Below, piece by piece: positions 16,801 through 25,662 of a DNA stretch of 64,000 nucleotides (its first letter is position 1; each line of letters begins with the position of its first letter). The position numbers and the translations under genes were made by a program. Source of the DNA: SG-bin7 sp964498095 (GTDB taxonomy: Bacteria; Bdellovibrionota; Bdellovibrionia; Bdellovibrionales; SG-bin7); contig CAZCFY010000013.1 of the NCBI GenBank assembly GCA_964498095.1, forward strand, positions 1 to 64,000. Reading direction: 5' to 3'. The notes under the pieces are model-generated. The model was given only the letters and a program-made list of their open reading frames with translations, was not told the origin of the DNA and ran no database searches.

Positions 16801-19757
16801 GCCTGTCGGGCTAATACGTTTACGTATTCAATCCGCATTAACTTTTTCTTGAGTCCCGTCACGGCAATTTGCTTTAAGTCGGGATCAATCGCCACTAAAC
16901 CAATTTTTGCTACGCTTTCCTTTTTTATGTATCCTAAACTCTGATCTGCCTTAAAACCGACGAGATATTTTAACGGCGAAACAATCACTCCCGCTTGGGC
17001 CGTGACGCTGCGGCCTCCTTCGGCTTCATATCCTTGCGTAGTTAGCTGCAACCGGTATGTCGCCGCGTTATATTTAGATAAATCGATATCGAAATTCGAT
17101 TCCCCTTTCTCGTCGGTCTCTGATTCTTCTAACGTCACATCAAAGGACTTATCGGTTTGATGGGGATCGACAAAATAGTAGTCTTCATACTCTTTGAAAT
17201 GAGGAGAATACGGTGACAGACTTAATTTCGATACCACACGGCGCTTTTCGGCCGGCATACCAAAAAGATTCATAAGCGCCACTTGCGCCTGCAAGGTTTC
17301 GAGTGACGTCCAACCCTTAATTTTTTCCCGCGAAAGTTTTAACGAAATCTTCATGCGGTCGGGAACAAATTCTTCTACTTTAAATTGCGCAGAACCAATG
17401 AGATCGCGCTGATTTTTATCTTTAATAAGGTAGAGACTCGCCGTATATGTTCCCGTCGGCGAAGTATATTCTGTCTGAAATTGTAAGTCGCCAAATCCCT
17501 CTTTGCTTAATTCCACTTTTTGCTGCAAAGCCAGTGCGCCTTTGGGATTCGTAATCGTGACTTCCAAGGGGATTCCCGCCAGCTTTTTTGACCAAGACCA
17601 ATTTTTTACTATCCAGGCCAAATTAACTTCATCACCGGGACGGTAAAGCCCGCGCTCGGTAAACATAAATCCGCGTAACTGGTCCATCGTTTGATTGTCT
17701 AACTGTATACCTCCGACATTAAATCGGCCGAAATCTAGGCGGCGGTCATAATCACCGACAGGCAAAAAGGCGACATCCACGCCACGCTTCGCGAAATAAG
17801 CAATCGGATTTTTTTCGCGGGTATAATTGTTGGTATTGGGAAAGTCCACACGGCCATCGGCGTTTGTAGTCTCGGTTAAAATCGGCAAACCATTTTTACC
17901 TAAGATTTCAACCTTCACGCCCGCTAAGGGCTTCCCAGTGGCCAGAGATTGTATAAAGACCGTATGCGTACCATCCCGCGCGACTTTAGCGATTAAACCT
18001 AGATCGGTTATTAACACAAGCCGTTTATCGCTAAGATTCCAATCCGCGCTCTTATCTTGCGGATTCCAGCCCCTGACTTGCATGAGGAACATGCCTTTAT
18101 TAACGCCGCCCTTTTCGCCAAGATATTTTTTGAAATCGATGGTGGTGTAATTGGCTTTTTCCAGCGAAACATCACCTAAAGTAAAATGATCAGTAAAAAT
18201 TTCGGAAATGTTCTCGCTAGATAAACTACCATAAGTGCCCAGGTCACGCGCCTGAAATTTTCCGTTGGTTTGCGTAATAAGGTGATTGATTTGATCTGGC
18301 AATACCCTGGCCATTTCCAGTTCTATGCCAGGAATACCGCGCGAGATTACATTGAGCTTTTTCTCGCCCGTTAAAGTGAGTAATCCTCCGTCGTGCATAA
18401 TATTTAGTTCCTTCGGCAAATCAGGAACGCGTAGCACATTGTCGTATTTCTTAAACATCTCATAATCGCCGAAAGCTTTAGCGCCGGCATCGACTTTCAC
18501 ATAAACCTGCTGGCCCTGTTTGACGTCAATTTTAAATGGATGAAGACTTACATGCGGAAATTCAGACGGTACGATTTTATATTTTATTTTCGTGGAACGA
18601 TTAAGTAAATCGGCGCTCACTTCGGCGGGACTCCACATTCTGTTCGGCTGTTCTTTCTTGGTTTGCGGGTCGACGTAAATCGGCAACACCCACATGCTGA
18701 TGAACTTGCTAAAATTTTCCGTCACGGCGTCGGCGGTAGTTTCTACCGTCAAAACGAATTCGGGATCATATTTTTCGTTACGAACAACGTTTATCGAAGT
18801 TTCACGAACTTTAAAAAAATCTGATTTGCCGGGAATAGGAATATTGCGACTGTTGGTTCCGGCGCCGGGCTTCCTGCCGTTAAGGGAAAACATTTTCTCC
18901 CCACGGTAAGTAACGACAATTTCCGAGTCCTCATTGGGAATTTGCACGATGTCACTGAGAACATAGGCTTCACTTTTAAACTTATTAAAGGTCACAGTTG
19001 TGCGTAATGGGCGGCCGTCTTTAGGCATCCGTCCTGACTGCCTTTCGAAAAGTTTTATCTCGACACTGTTCTCAAAGTCCTTAGGGTCAATGGCATAGTT
19101 AAAACCGAGCGAGGAACTCACGCGCTTATTTCCCGCATCCGTTGGATCCTGATAGAACTCGGCCGTTTTGACGGAATATGTAAGCCCTGGCGTCTGAAAT
19201 TTTTCGGAATATTTTTCAAGCTTAATATGACTGGCAAAAAGCTCCTCCGAAAAACTTACCCGGTAACCCTGTCCCACCGGCCAGTGATCATTCGGCAGAA
19301 AACGTAAAGTCTTATCCGTTACCCAGGTCCATTCCCCTTCTATCTTTGGCTCCAGACTGATTCCCGATTTAATTTTTTTGCCGACTTTGGAAATATCAGC
19401 CACAGACCCGCTAAAACCGATTTGTAATTGACTGATCTCTGGCTTTTCGACGAAAGCAGGAGGCATGGGTAGCGAATCCAATGTAAACGTAAAACGTTGC
19501 GGTTGGGGACGATTTTTATACCACAAGTACCCAAAGTAAGATCCCCCACCCAGCGCCGCCACTAAGATAACAACCCCGGCCGCCCGTACCGGACTGGCTT
19601 TCACGAAAAGCCGCGTATTAAAGAGTGCCGCATCGACAGCGCTAAAGATTTTTCGCAGCCATGTCGGCGGCTGCCAATTTAAGTTTCCAAAAATCGCCGC
19701 AAAGATAAATTTAAAAAAGGCCACAGTCCGAACATAAGCAGATTTGATTTTATCCAA
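13803..19757 (-). CDS. bacterial alpha-2-macroglobulin with intact thioester
   Basis: A 1984-residue envelope protease inhibitor that traps attacking proteases. A membrane anchor lies at about residues 59-80 (AAGVVILVAALGGGSYFGYLW), followed by MG-type beta domains, including a fibronectin-like section FTERGLYRPGDEVNLAWIVK, and the thioester motif GCTEQ near residue 1475 inside the alpha-helical TED domain. An acidic Glu/Gly/Ser-rich insert sits near 1860-1915 before the last domain. E. coli YfhM is a lipoprotein; here a membrane helix replaces the lipobox. The start is TTG at 19755-19757, supported by AGGAG seven bases upstream. It is coupled to pbpC. Confidence 0.94.
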   Translation of the reverse strand: MDKIKSAYVRTVAFFKFIFAAIFGNLNWQPPTWLRKIFSAVDAALFNTRLFVKASPVRAAGVVILVAALGGGSYFGYLWYKNRPQPQRFTFTLDSLPMPPAFVEKPEISQLQIGFSGSVADISKVGKKIKSGISLEPKIEGEWTWVTDKTLRFLPNDHWPVGQGYRVSFSEELFASHIKLEKYSEKFQTPGLTYSVKTAEFYQDPTDAGNKRVSSSLGFNYAIDPKDFENSVEIKLFERQSGRMPKDGRPLRTTVTFNKFKSEAYVLSDIVQIPNEDSEIVVTYRGEKMFSLNGRKPGAGTNSRNIPIPGKSDFFKVRETSINVVRNEKYDPEFVLTVETTADAVTENFSKFISMWVLPIYVDPQTKKEQPNRMWSPAEVSADLLNRSTKIKYKIVPSEFPHVSLHPFKIDVKQGQQVYVKVDAGAKAFGDYEMFKKYDNVLRVPDLPKELNIMHDGGLLTLTGEKKLNVISRGIPGIELEMARVLPDQINHLITQTNGKFQARDLGTYGSLSSENISEIFTDHFTLGDVSLEKANYTTIDFKKYLGEKGGVNKGMFLMQVRGWNPQDKSADWNLSDKRLVLITDLGLIAKVARDGTHTVFIQSLATGKPLAGVKVEILGKNGLPILTETTNADGRVDFPNTNNYTREKNPIAYFAKRGVDVAFLPVGDYDRRLDFGRFNVGGIQLDNQTMDQLRGFMFTERGLYRPGDEVNLAWIVKNWSWSKKLAGIPLEVTITNPKGALALQQKVELSKEGFGDLQFQTEYTSPTGTYTASLYLIKDKNQRDLIGSAQFKVEEFVPDRMKISLKLSREKIKGWTSLETLQAQVALMNLFGMPAEKRRVVSKLSLSPYSPHFKEYEDYYFVDPHQTDKSFDVTLEESETDEKGESNFDIDLSKYNAATYRLQLTTQGYEAEGGRSVTAQAGVIVSPLKYLVGFKADQSLGYIKKESVAKIGLVAIDPDLKQIAVTGLKKKLMRIEYVNVLARQADGTLRYQSVKKEVSVSEKPLDIAVAGTEFDVETSQPGNFVYVLLSPENKEVNKIFFTVAGSANLTRSLDRNAELQVKLSKEDINPGESLEFQIVAPYAGAGLITIEREKVFAQKWFVSDKNATTQTIKVPENLEGGGYINIFWLRAQTSPEIFMNPLSFATIPFQINRDRRMQKIKLEVPDLVKPGNNLDIKYSSNRNSKIIIYGVDEGILQVAKYQTPDPLAFFFQKVALQVQTYQILDLLLPEFSIVKKLLSPGGDEGSKALAANLNPFKRKTEKPVVFWSGIIDVTPVPKTFSYQVPDYFNGQIRIMAIAANEESIGRQTQKTTVRGDMVISPNVPFFTSPGDEFDISVGVTNALVGSGEKAKIDFTLNMSEHFELVQKPETTLAIPEGREGVVKAKIKTKNNLGVASITFVATQGASRASYTSSLSVRPAVSYMTTLTGGYSKDSSIEVPTPRQMYPHFRKLEFGVSLLPLGLGHGLRNYLDEYPHGCTEQITSRAFPAVALGKKPDFGYDQIKVEKSVANAIQNLRARQNTMGSFLYWPGYHNFSDFTSVYAAHYLTEARSAGYQVPQDIIARTLEYLATVSNFNTATLHSARIWAYAIYLQARNGYLPTNDLNRLRQEIEKKYPKEWQKDLAGLFLAATYKIMKQDDEAIKLIAAFDLAKPRDFKGYDYFYDGTIADAYALFLLAKHFPDKLSKEGLEVSGRIADKIVKNQYNTISTAISLLAFGAMADQSNATSLGEDGAVEVNEYTLSGQKKNLLIPKGLFPKMNFNEGSNRLKIENPNKLSLFYLATQGGFDNQQPAKVIKEGAEIIHEIMDEKGNKISSLKLGEEAYVHLRVRSLNADYLQNIAVVDLLPSGFELVLDERLKAPQHEQDSPESEGTDSEGHSDVDGPMDGEGEGEIEGEGGARFSLFPKVFAQDSASLSRWSPDYVDMREDRVVIYGTIRKNLLEYVYKIKATNRGSFVVPAAFLEHMYDKTIHARSLPDKITVIDPK

Positions 19758-19828
19758 GATGCTTCTCCTGATGATTTCAAGAGATAATTATGAAGGAATT
19801 TGATGAGGTAATTAAGGAAATTGCCCTT

Positions 19829-19860
19829 ACCAAGTACCTCTGGCCAGAGGTGACCTTGGT
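19829..19860. repeat. interrupted palindrome between the 149-aa gene and alpha-2-macroglobulin
   Basis: ACCTCTGGCCAGAGGT (19836-19851) is a perfect 16-bp palindrome. ACCAAG (19829-19834) and CTTGGT (19855-19860) extend it as a second arm with a small unequal bulge. In RNA it would form a stable hairpin about ten bases after the stop of the upstream minus-strand gene. There is no T-run, so it may be a processing or operator site and not a terminator. Confidence 0.6.
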
Positions 19861-19869
19861 GCAGGTCCA

Positions 19870-20319
19870 TTATTTTACGCGGATTTTATATTCGTAGATT
19901 TGGGCTTCGCCATTTTCTTTGAGATACGTCACCGAGATAAGATTTGTTCCGGGATTTAACTGCAGATAATCTGTCGTAAATACGTCATTGGCATCTAATA
20001 CCGTGGCCGCATAGCTCGTGGTTTTATTAATGACTTCGGCTGGGAGCCCCATTTCGCCTAAACATCCTTTTAATCTCACCAGCGGAGTTTCGGTAATAAT
20101 GACATCTTTAGTATTACCGCAACTCAGCTCGACTAAAGCCGAAACTTCGAGTTCATTGACAATGGGTCCCGTGTCTTGCTGGATGCTTGAGGGCTTACGC
20201 GGCAAAAACTCCGGCGGGCGCACCATAGTGAGACCGATATTAAATCCCAACACGAAAACCACGAATAAAGTGATCGCCGGGAAGTATTTAAATTGTTTGC
20301 GCAGTGATAACTTGATCAT
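19870..20319 (-). CDS. anchored periplasmic protein of unknown function
   Basis: Using the ATG at 20317-20319 (preceded by GTGGGG) the product has 149 residues; a GTG three codons earlier is possible. The N-terminus is basic with one membrane helix (FPAITLFVVFVLGFNIGLTMV, about residues 12-32). The rest looks like a single beta-sandwich (GTNLISVTYLKENGEAQIYEYKIRV at the end) with two Cys (ELSCGN and KGCLG), suited to the periplasm. It lies 112 bp upstream of the alpha-2-macroglobulin gene in the same direction, so a role in the same envelope system is possible but unproven. Confidence 0.6.
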   Translation of the reverse strand: MIKLSLRKQFKYFPAITLFVVFVLGFNIGLTMVRPPEFLPRKPSSIQQDTGPIVNELEVSALVELSCGNTKDVIITETPLVRLKGCLGEMGLPAEVINKTTSYAATVLDANDVFTTDYLQLNPGTNLISVTYLKENGEAQIYEYKIRVK

Positions 20320-20474
20320 ATACCCCACTAAAGACTTAGTATTTATCGGGCTTTTTAAGCCTAGACTTTAGGCAGAGTTGCCCTTTTTTGCGAGGCGACA
20401 AATCGCAGATTTGAAATTTCAAGTGGTTAGAAGTTGTGTCAGAATAAGACGTTATTTTTAAAAGGGGGATGATC

Positions 20475-21254
20475 TTGAAATTACTTACATATTTGTTGTC
20501 GATTTTTGTTGTTATTACACTTACTGGTTGCGATGTCGCGATCAAAAAAACGCTCGAAAATAATCCAGACATTGTTTTTGATACAATCAAAAAGAATCCG
20601 GGCAAGTTCATGAAGACTGTTCAAGAGGCGATGAATTCAGCCCGCATGGAACAGGCAAAAGAAGAAGAAGCTAACGAATCTAAAAACATGGAAGAGGAAT
20701 TTAAAAATCCTAAGAAGCCGGTTATTGATGAAAACCGCGCCATCGTTGGCAACGCAAATGCGCCAATTACTATCGTAGAATATTCTGACTTCCAGTGCCC
20801 CTACTGCACCCGCGGTTATCTTGTCGTTAAAGAAGTAAAAGAAAAATACGGCGATAAAGTCCGCTTTCAATACAAACATTTGCCTTTGATGGATAAACAT
20901 CCTGAAGCTATGCCAGCGGCCCAATATTTTGAAGCGATTGCTATGCAAAGCAAAGAGAAAGCGTATAAATTTCACGATATGATTTTTGAAAACCAAGATA
21001 AACTTAACTCGGAAAAAACCAAATTCTTGGATTCTGCCGCTAAACAAGTTGGCGCAGATTTAGCCCGCCTAAAAAAGGACATGAAGTCTGAACAGGTAGC
21101 TAAAAACATTCAAGCGGATATGGAAGAGGCGCGTAAATTTGAATTTAACGGCACTCCCGGTTTCCTTGTAAATGGTGTTTCCGTACGCGGCGCTTACCCC
21201 ATACAACATTTTCAAAAAATCATTGACCGTCAGCTCGGCGGCAAAGCGAATTAG
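20475..21254 (+). CDS. DsbA-family thiol:disulfide oxidoreductase, lipoprotein
   Basis: The ATG at 20469 directly abuts the ribosome site AAAGGGGG, whereas the TTG at 20475 has proper spacing, so I place the start there (259 residues). A lipoprotein signal ends in the lipobox LTGC. A charged coiled-coil-like stretch (about 35-75) precedes a thioredoxin-fold domain with the active site FQCPYC near residue 110 and a cis-Pro segment NGTPGFLVNGV near 228. It would oxidise or isomerise disulfides in the periplasm while tethered to a membrane. The next gene, lipA, begins within 12-40 bp. Confidence 0.88.
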   Translation: MKLLTYLLSIFVVITLTGCDVAIKKTLENNPDIVFDTIKKNPGKFMKTVQEAMNSARMEQAKEEEANESKNMEEEFKNPKKPVIDENRAIVGNANAPITIVEYSDFQCPYCTRGYLVVKEVKEKYGDKVRFQYKHLPLMDKHPEAMPAAQYFEAIAMQSKEKAYKFHDMIFENQDKLNSEKTKFLDSAAKQVGADLARLKKDMKSEQVAKNIQADMEEARKFEFNGTPGFLVNGVSVRGAYPIQHFQKIIDRQLGGKAN

Positions 21255-21265
21255 TTGGACAATTG

Positions 21266-22240
21266 ATGGGTCTAGAGTCTAAAACAGGCCCCATGAATAA
21301 TGATACGCCTGTTTTAGACACCCCCCAAACTCCACCTAAAAAATTCTCGCCAAAACCTGAATGGTTAAAAGTGCGCGCCCCCAGCGGCGAGCGCTATTTT
21401 GAAATTCAAAAATTAGCAAAATCATTAAATCTCGCGACCGTTTGCCAAGAAGCTAAATGCCCCAATATCGGCGAATGCTGGAGCGGTGGTACGGCCACCT
21501 TCATGCTTATGGGCGAAGTTTGTACCCGTGGCTGCCGTTTTTGCGCGGTAAAAACCGGAAATCCTAAGGGCAAAATTGACAATCAGGAACCCGAAAAAAT
21601 CGGCGTTGCCATCGCGCAAATGGGCCTCGATTACGTGGTTATCACCAGCGTTAACCGCGACGATTTACCAGATCAAGGATCAGCGCATTTTGCCCGGACC
21701 ATCGAAACAATTAAACAAAATGATCCCGATTTAATCGTGGAAGTTTTAACTCCAGACTTTCGCGGGCGCCGCGATTTAGTGGAAAAACTGGTCCGCGCTA
21801 AACCCGATGTATTTGCCCATAACATCGAAACCGTTGAAAGACTGACTCCCAAAGTGCGCGACCCTCGTGCCGGTTACCGCCAATCATTGGCCGTTTTAAA
21901 AATGGTTAAAGAAATTGATCCCACCCGTTATACGAAATCTTCGATCATGTTGGGTCTAGGGGAAACCGACGAAGAAGTGATTCAAGCCTTAAAAGATTTA
22001 CGAGAGGTTGACTGTAGCGTCGTAACTTTTGGACAATATCTACAGCCCTATAAACGGCTATTAAAAGTACAGGAATTTGTAACCCCTGAAAAATTTCAGT
22101 GGTGGCAAAAAACCGCAGAAGAAATGGGATTCTTGTATGTCGCCAGCGGTCCACTGGTAAGAAGTTCTTACCGCGCCGGAGAGTTTTTTATGAAGGGCAT
22201 GATCGAAAAAGAACGTAAGGAGAAAAGTCATGGCAACTAA
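21266..22240 (+). CDS. lipA: lipoyl synthase
   Basis: A radical SAM enzyme of about 324 residues that inserts two sulfurs into the octanoyl group on lipoyl domains. The auxiliary cluster Cys motif is CQEAKCPNIGEC and the radical SAM motif is CTRGCRFCAVKTG; the family C-terminus SGPLVRSSYRAGEF is present with its conserved Ser region. The start is uncertain among TTG 21263, ATG 21266 and ATG 21293, since none has a strong ribosome site. It overlaps the E2 gene by 11 bp and opens the lipA-E2-E3-lipB block. Confidence 0.95.
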   Translation: MGLESKTGPMNNDTPVLDTPQTPPKKFSPKPEWLKVRAPSGERYFEIQKLAKSLNLATVCQEAKCPNIGECWSGGTATFMLMGEVCTRGCRFCAVKTGNPKGKIDNQEPEKIGVAIAQMGLDYVVITSVNRDDLPDQGSAHFARTIETIKQNDPDLIVEVLTPDFRGRRDLVEKLVRAKPDVFAHNIETVERLTPKVRDPRAGYRQSLAVLKMVKEIDPTRYTKSSIMLGLGETDEEVIQALKDLREVDCSVVTFGQYLQPYKRLLKVQEFVTPEKFQWWQKTAEEMGFLYVASGPLVRSSYRAGEFFMKGMIEKERKEKSHGN

Positions 22241-23528
22241 AGACGTAGTACTTCCAGATATCGGCGAAGGTGTCACCGAAGGTGAATTGGTAAAATATCT
22301 CGTTAAAGTTGGTGACAATGTAAAAGAAGACCAAGCCGTCGCCGAAGTCATGACCGATAAAGCGACCGTTGAAGTTCCAAGTCCCTTCTCGGGAACCGTT
22401 AAAGAACTAAAATGTAAAGAAGGCGAAATTATTGGAATTGGCAAAACTCTCGTTGTCCTGGAAGCCGGTGGCGCCACGACTTCCGCGCCGGCACCAAAAG
22501 CCGAAGCTCCGAAACAGCAGCCGGCCATGAGCGCCTCTCCCGCCGCGCACGCACCCGCGCCAACCTCTCGCGCTTCAGCTGCGCCAATGACCGCTGCGGG
22601 TTTAGATGTTTATCCTCCGGTGGCAAATTCAAATGTTCTTGCCACTCCCAGCACACGCCGATTGGCGCGGGAAATGGGCGTTGATATAAACAAAATTACT
22701 GGCACCGGAAATGCTGGCCGCGTAACACGTGATGATATAATTAAAACTACAGGTGCCGCTGTGCCCGCAGGCCCTGCAACCTTTGCCACTTCCGTACCTA
22801 CAATGGCACGCAATTCGACTCCGGGCGCTGAGGAGCGCGTCGCTCTAAAAGGTATTCGCCGTAAAATTGCTGAAAGCATGCAGCTTTCAAAACGCGTGAT
22901 CCCGCACTTTACTTTAATGGATGAGGCCAACGTTACTCAGCTTGTAGAAATGCGCACTCAGCTTAAACCCTTAGCCGACAAACAGGGAATAAAAATCACT
23001 TATCTGCCTTTTGTTATGAAGGCGTTAATTGCAACCGTCCGTGAGTTCCCGATGTTTAATGCCAGCATCGATGATAACGCCCAAGAAATTGTATATAAAA
23101 AATATTTCAATATCGGTTTTGCCGCTGATACACCCAACGGTTTGCTAGTGCCGGTAATTAAAGATGCCGATCACAAAACTATTCAGCAAATAAGTAAAGA
23201 AATCGTTGAACTTGCCGGTAAAGCCCGCGATGGCAAATTGGGATTGGAAGACATGAAGGGCGCTACCATGACGATTACAAATATCGGCAGCATCGGTGGA
23301 AGTTACGCCACACCAATCATTAATCATCCTGAGGTAGTAATCTTGGGAATGTATAAAATTACGGATAAACCTACGTGGAACGGATCCACTTGGATTCCCA
23401 CTAAGTCGATGAACTTCACGGTAACTGCTGACCACCGTTTAATCGATGGCGCGGTCGCTGCAAATTTCTTAAAAGCGTTTATCAGCCGCATTGAGAATCC
23501 CAGCGTTCTCATGCTGGACATGATGTAA
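22230..23528 (+). CDS. pdhC: dihydrolipoamide acyltransferase (E2)
   Basis: A 432-residue E2 core subunit of a 2-oxoacid dehydrogenase, probably pyruvate dehydrogenase. A single lipoyl domain (residues 1-78) carries the lipoylated Lys in MTDKATVEVPS, followed by an Ala/Pro linker, a peripheral subunit-binding domain (ATPSTRRLAREMGVD, about 145-180) and a catalytic domain ending with DHRLIDGAVAANFL. The lipoyl motif is of the type common in branched-chain or Gram-positive E2 proteins. The ATG overlaps lipA by 11 bp, so lipoylation and its substrate are made together. The only E1 in this window is the homodimeric type at 42849. Confidence 0.9.
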   Translation: MATKDVVLPDIGEGVTEGELVKYLVKVGDNVKEDQAVAEVMTDKATVEVPSPFSGTVKELKCKEGEIIGIGKTLVVLEAGGATTSAPAPKAEAPKQQPAMSASPAAHAPAPTSRASAAPMTAAGLDVYPPVANSNVLATPSTRRLAREMGVDINKITGTGNAGRVTRDDIIKTTGAAVPAGPATFATSVPTMARNSTPGAEERVALKGIRRKIAESMQLSKRVIPHFTLMDEANVTQLVEMRTQLKPLADKQGIKITYLPFVMKALIATVREFPMFNASIDDNAQEIVYKKYFNIGFAADTPNGLLVPVIKDADHKTIQQISKEIVELAGKARDGKLGLEDMKGATMTITNIGSIGGSYATPIINHPEVVILGMYKITDKPTWNGSTWIPTKSMNFTVTADHRLIDGAVAANFLKAFISRIENPSVLMLDMM

Positions 23529-23557
23529 TTTCCACTACAAAGACAGCCGGAGGAATT

Positions 23558-24982
23558 GTGAAACAGGAATTTGATATTTGCGTAATCGGGTCTGGCCCCG
23601 GTGGATATGTTTGTGCCATTCGCGCCGCCCAACATGGAATGAAAACAGCTATCATCGAGCGCGAAGCGCTCGGCGGCGTTTGTTTAAACGTCGGTTGTAT
23701 TCCGTCAAAAGCGATGATTTCGGCCTCCCACTTTTACCACCGCGCCCAACATGACGCCGCGGAGATGGGCTTTCAAATCAAAGGCATAAATCTCGACATG
23801 AAGACATTGCAAAAGTGGAAACAGGGCGTGTGTAACCGCATGTCAGGTGGAGTCGAGCAACTTCTAAAAGGCAATAAAGTTACCGTTATTCGGGGAGAAG
23901 CTAAGTTTACTTCGGCTAAGGAACTCCAAGTGGGCAGTGATACCGTTGTCGCAAAACACTTCGTGATCGCCACAGGCTCTCGCCCCATCGAAATTCCTGG
24001 ATTTCCTTTTGATGAAAAGACAATTTTATCTTCCACTGGGGGACTCGCGCTGGAAGAGCTTCCCAAAAAAGCCGTTGTTATTGGCGGTGGCTATATTGGT
24101 TTAGAAATTGGAACCTTCTTGGCAAAATTGGGTTCAAAAGTAACAGTTGTAGAGGCCACAGGAACTTTATTAAGCGGCTTGGTAGAAAAAGACGGTGTGC
24201 AAATTATTTCGCGTAAGCTGACCAAGCTCGGCGTGGAAGTCATTTTAAACGCCAAAGCCAAAGGCTATAGTAAGGGACAGGTCACTATCGAAACTTCTGA
24301 AGGCGAAAAGAAAATTGACGCTGATAAAGTTTTGGTGACCGTCGGGCGAAAACCCAATTCCGATCAAACGAATTTAAAAGGCATTGGTTTAAACATTGAT
24401 CCCAAGGGATTTATTATTACCAATCCTCAGCGGAAAACAAATTTACCTGGCATCTTTGCCATTGGCGATATTGCCGGACAACCGATGCTGGCCCACAAAG
24501 CCAGTTACGAAGGCGTATTAGTCGCCGACGTTATAGCCGGAGAAAACCGCGTTTATGACGCTAAAACAGTACCGGCCATCATCTTTACCGACCCCGAAGT
24601 TGCTATGGTTGGATTAACGGAAGAAGAGGCCAAAGCCAAAGGTTACAAGGAGCTTAATATTGGGAAATTCCCCTTTGCCGCTAACGGCAAAGCTGTTTCG
24701 CTTATGGAAACCGATGGTTTCGTAAAAATGATTGCCGATGCAAAGACAAATGTCTTGCTTGGCTGTCTGATTGTTGGTCCCGAGGCTAGTAACCTCATAA
24801 GCGAAGCCGCTCTGGCATTAGAAATGGGCGCTACACTCGAGGATATCGCGCTTACAATCCACCCCCATCCCACTTTGAGTGAAACCATGATGGAAGCTGC
24901 CGAGGCCGCCTTGGGTCATGCGATCCATATCATCCAAAAGCCACTTGGTGGTAAACCCACGCGGCCGGGAGCTAATGCTTAA
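23558..24982 (+). CDS. lpdA: dihydrolipoyl dehydrogenase (E3)
   Basis: A 474-residue FAD flavoprotein that reoxidises dihydrolipoamide using NAD+. Visible are the FAD motif GSGPGGYVCAIRAAQHG (residues 10-26), the redox disulfide GGVCLNVGCIPSK (about 41-53), the NAD motif VIGGGYIGLEIG (about 171-182), a second FAD motif FAIGDIAG and the C-terminal catalytic HPHPTLSE motif. The start is a GTG with a strong GGAGGAA ribosome site. Its stop shares one base with the lipB start (TAATG), so the two are coupled. Confidence 0.95.
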   Translation: MKQEFDICVIGSGPGGYVCAIRAAQHGMKTAIIEREALGGVCLNVGCIPSKAMISASHFYHRAQHDAAEMGFQIKGINLDMKTLQKWKQGVCNRMSGGVEQLLKGNKVTVIRGEAKFTSAKELQVGSDTVVAKHFVIATGSRPIEIPGFPFDEKTILSSTGGLALEELPKKAVVIGGGYIGLEIGTFLAKLGSKVTVVEATGTLLSGLVEKDGVQIISRKLTKLGVEVILNAKAKGYSKGQVTIETSEGEKKIDADKVLVTVGRKPNSDQTNLKGIGLNIDPKGFIITNPQRKTNLPGIFAIGDIAGQPMLAHKASYEGVLVADVIAGENRVYDAKTVPAIIFTDPEVAMVGLTEEEAKAKGYKELNIGKFPFAANGKAVSLMETDGFVKMIADAKTNVLLGCLIVGPEASNLISEAALALEMGATLEDIALTIHPHPTLSETMMEAAEAALGHAIHIIQKPLGGKPTRPGANA

Positions 24983-25662
24983 TGCTGGAAATCGTATCGC
25001 CGTCTTTTGATACGCCTAACTTACCGCATTTTCTAGAGTGGGGAATTATTCCGTACGAAGACGCCGTCCGCGAACAACTCGATTTCGTGCAAAAAGTTTA
25101 CGACAAAAAAATCCCTAACACGGTTATCTATTGTTCGCACGAACCTATCGTTACCAAGGGGCGGGGCACGCAAGAAACGGATATATTTGGCTGGAAGGGT
25201 TTAACGATCGAAGTTCAGCGCGGCGGGCGCGCAACTTACCACGGGCCGAATCAACTTGTCGTGTATCCCATCATAAATTTGCAAAAGGGAACAAAAATTA
25301 TTGGCATTCGTGAATACATGAGCGGCCTTGAAAAGATCGTCGTTGATGTTCTGGCGCAATATGGAGTGGCCGCTGAGGGCCGCTGCGGAACCAAAATCGA
25401 AAGTCACGAGGCCACCGGCGTTTGGATTAATGACCGGAAAATTTGTTCTATCGGAATCGGCGTAAAACGCTGGGTAACTTATCATGGACTCGCATTGAAC
25501 GTGGACCACGATCCGCGCGCCTTTCAGGGCTTAAACCCGTGCGGTTTTTCGCCCGCAACAATGATTAGCTTGGAAGAAGTCTTGGGCAGAAAAGTTTCCC
25601 GTAGAGACCTCATTTCGAAGTTCACCGAACGCTTTTTGGCCGAAAAATCTTTATTGATGTAA
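24982..25662 (+). CDS. lipB: lipoyl(octanoyl) transferase
   Basis: A 226-residue enzyme that moves the octanoyl group from acyl carrier protein to lipoyl domains. Family motifs are RGGRATYHGPNQLVVYP (about 76-92), GVWINDRKICSIGIGVKRWVTYHG with the catalytic Lys (about 149-172) and LNPCGFSPATMISL with the catalytic Cys near 189. It completes a lipA-E2-E3-lipB operon, giving the cell lipoate synthesis coupled to its E2 target. Its 3' end overlaps the convergent Pal-like gene by 12 bp. Confidence 0.95.
   Translation: MLEIVSPSFDTPNLPHFLEWGIIPYEDAVREQLDFVQKVYDKKIPNTVIYCSHEPIVTKGRGTQETDIFGWKGLTIEVQRGGRATYHGPNQLVVYPIINLQKGTKIIGIREYMSGLEKIVVDVLAQYGVAAEGRCGTKIESHEATGVWINDRKICSIGIGVKRWVTYHGLALNVDHDPRAFQGLNPCGFSPATMISLEEVLGRKVSRRDLISKFTERFLAEKSLLM

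Noticed and set aside
19790..19897. A 35-codon plus-strand frame (MKEFDEVIKEIALTKYLWPE...) opposite the alpha-2-macroglobulin operon gap
   Set aside because: It looks somewhat protein-like, but it runs through the palindrome and into the antisense of the 149-aa gene, and its ribosome site is weak.
20359..20373. GCCTA/TAGGC hairpin before the DsbA-like gene
   Set aside because: Five-bp stem without a T-run; likely chance.
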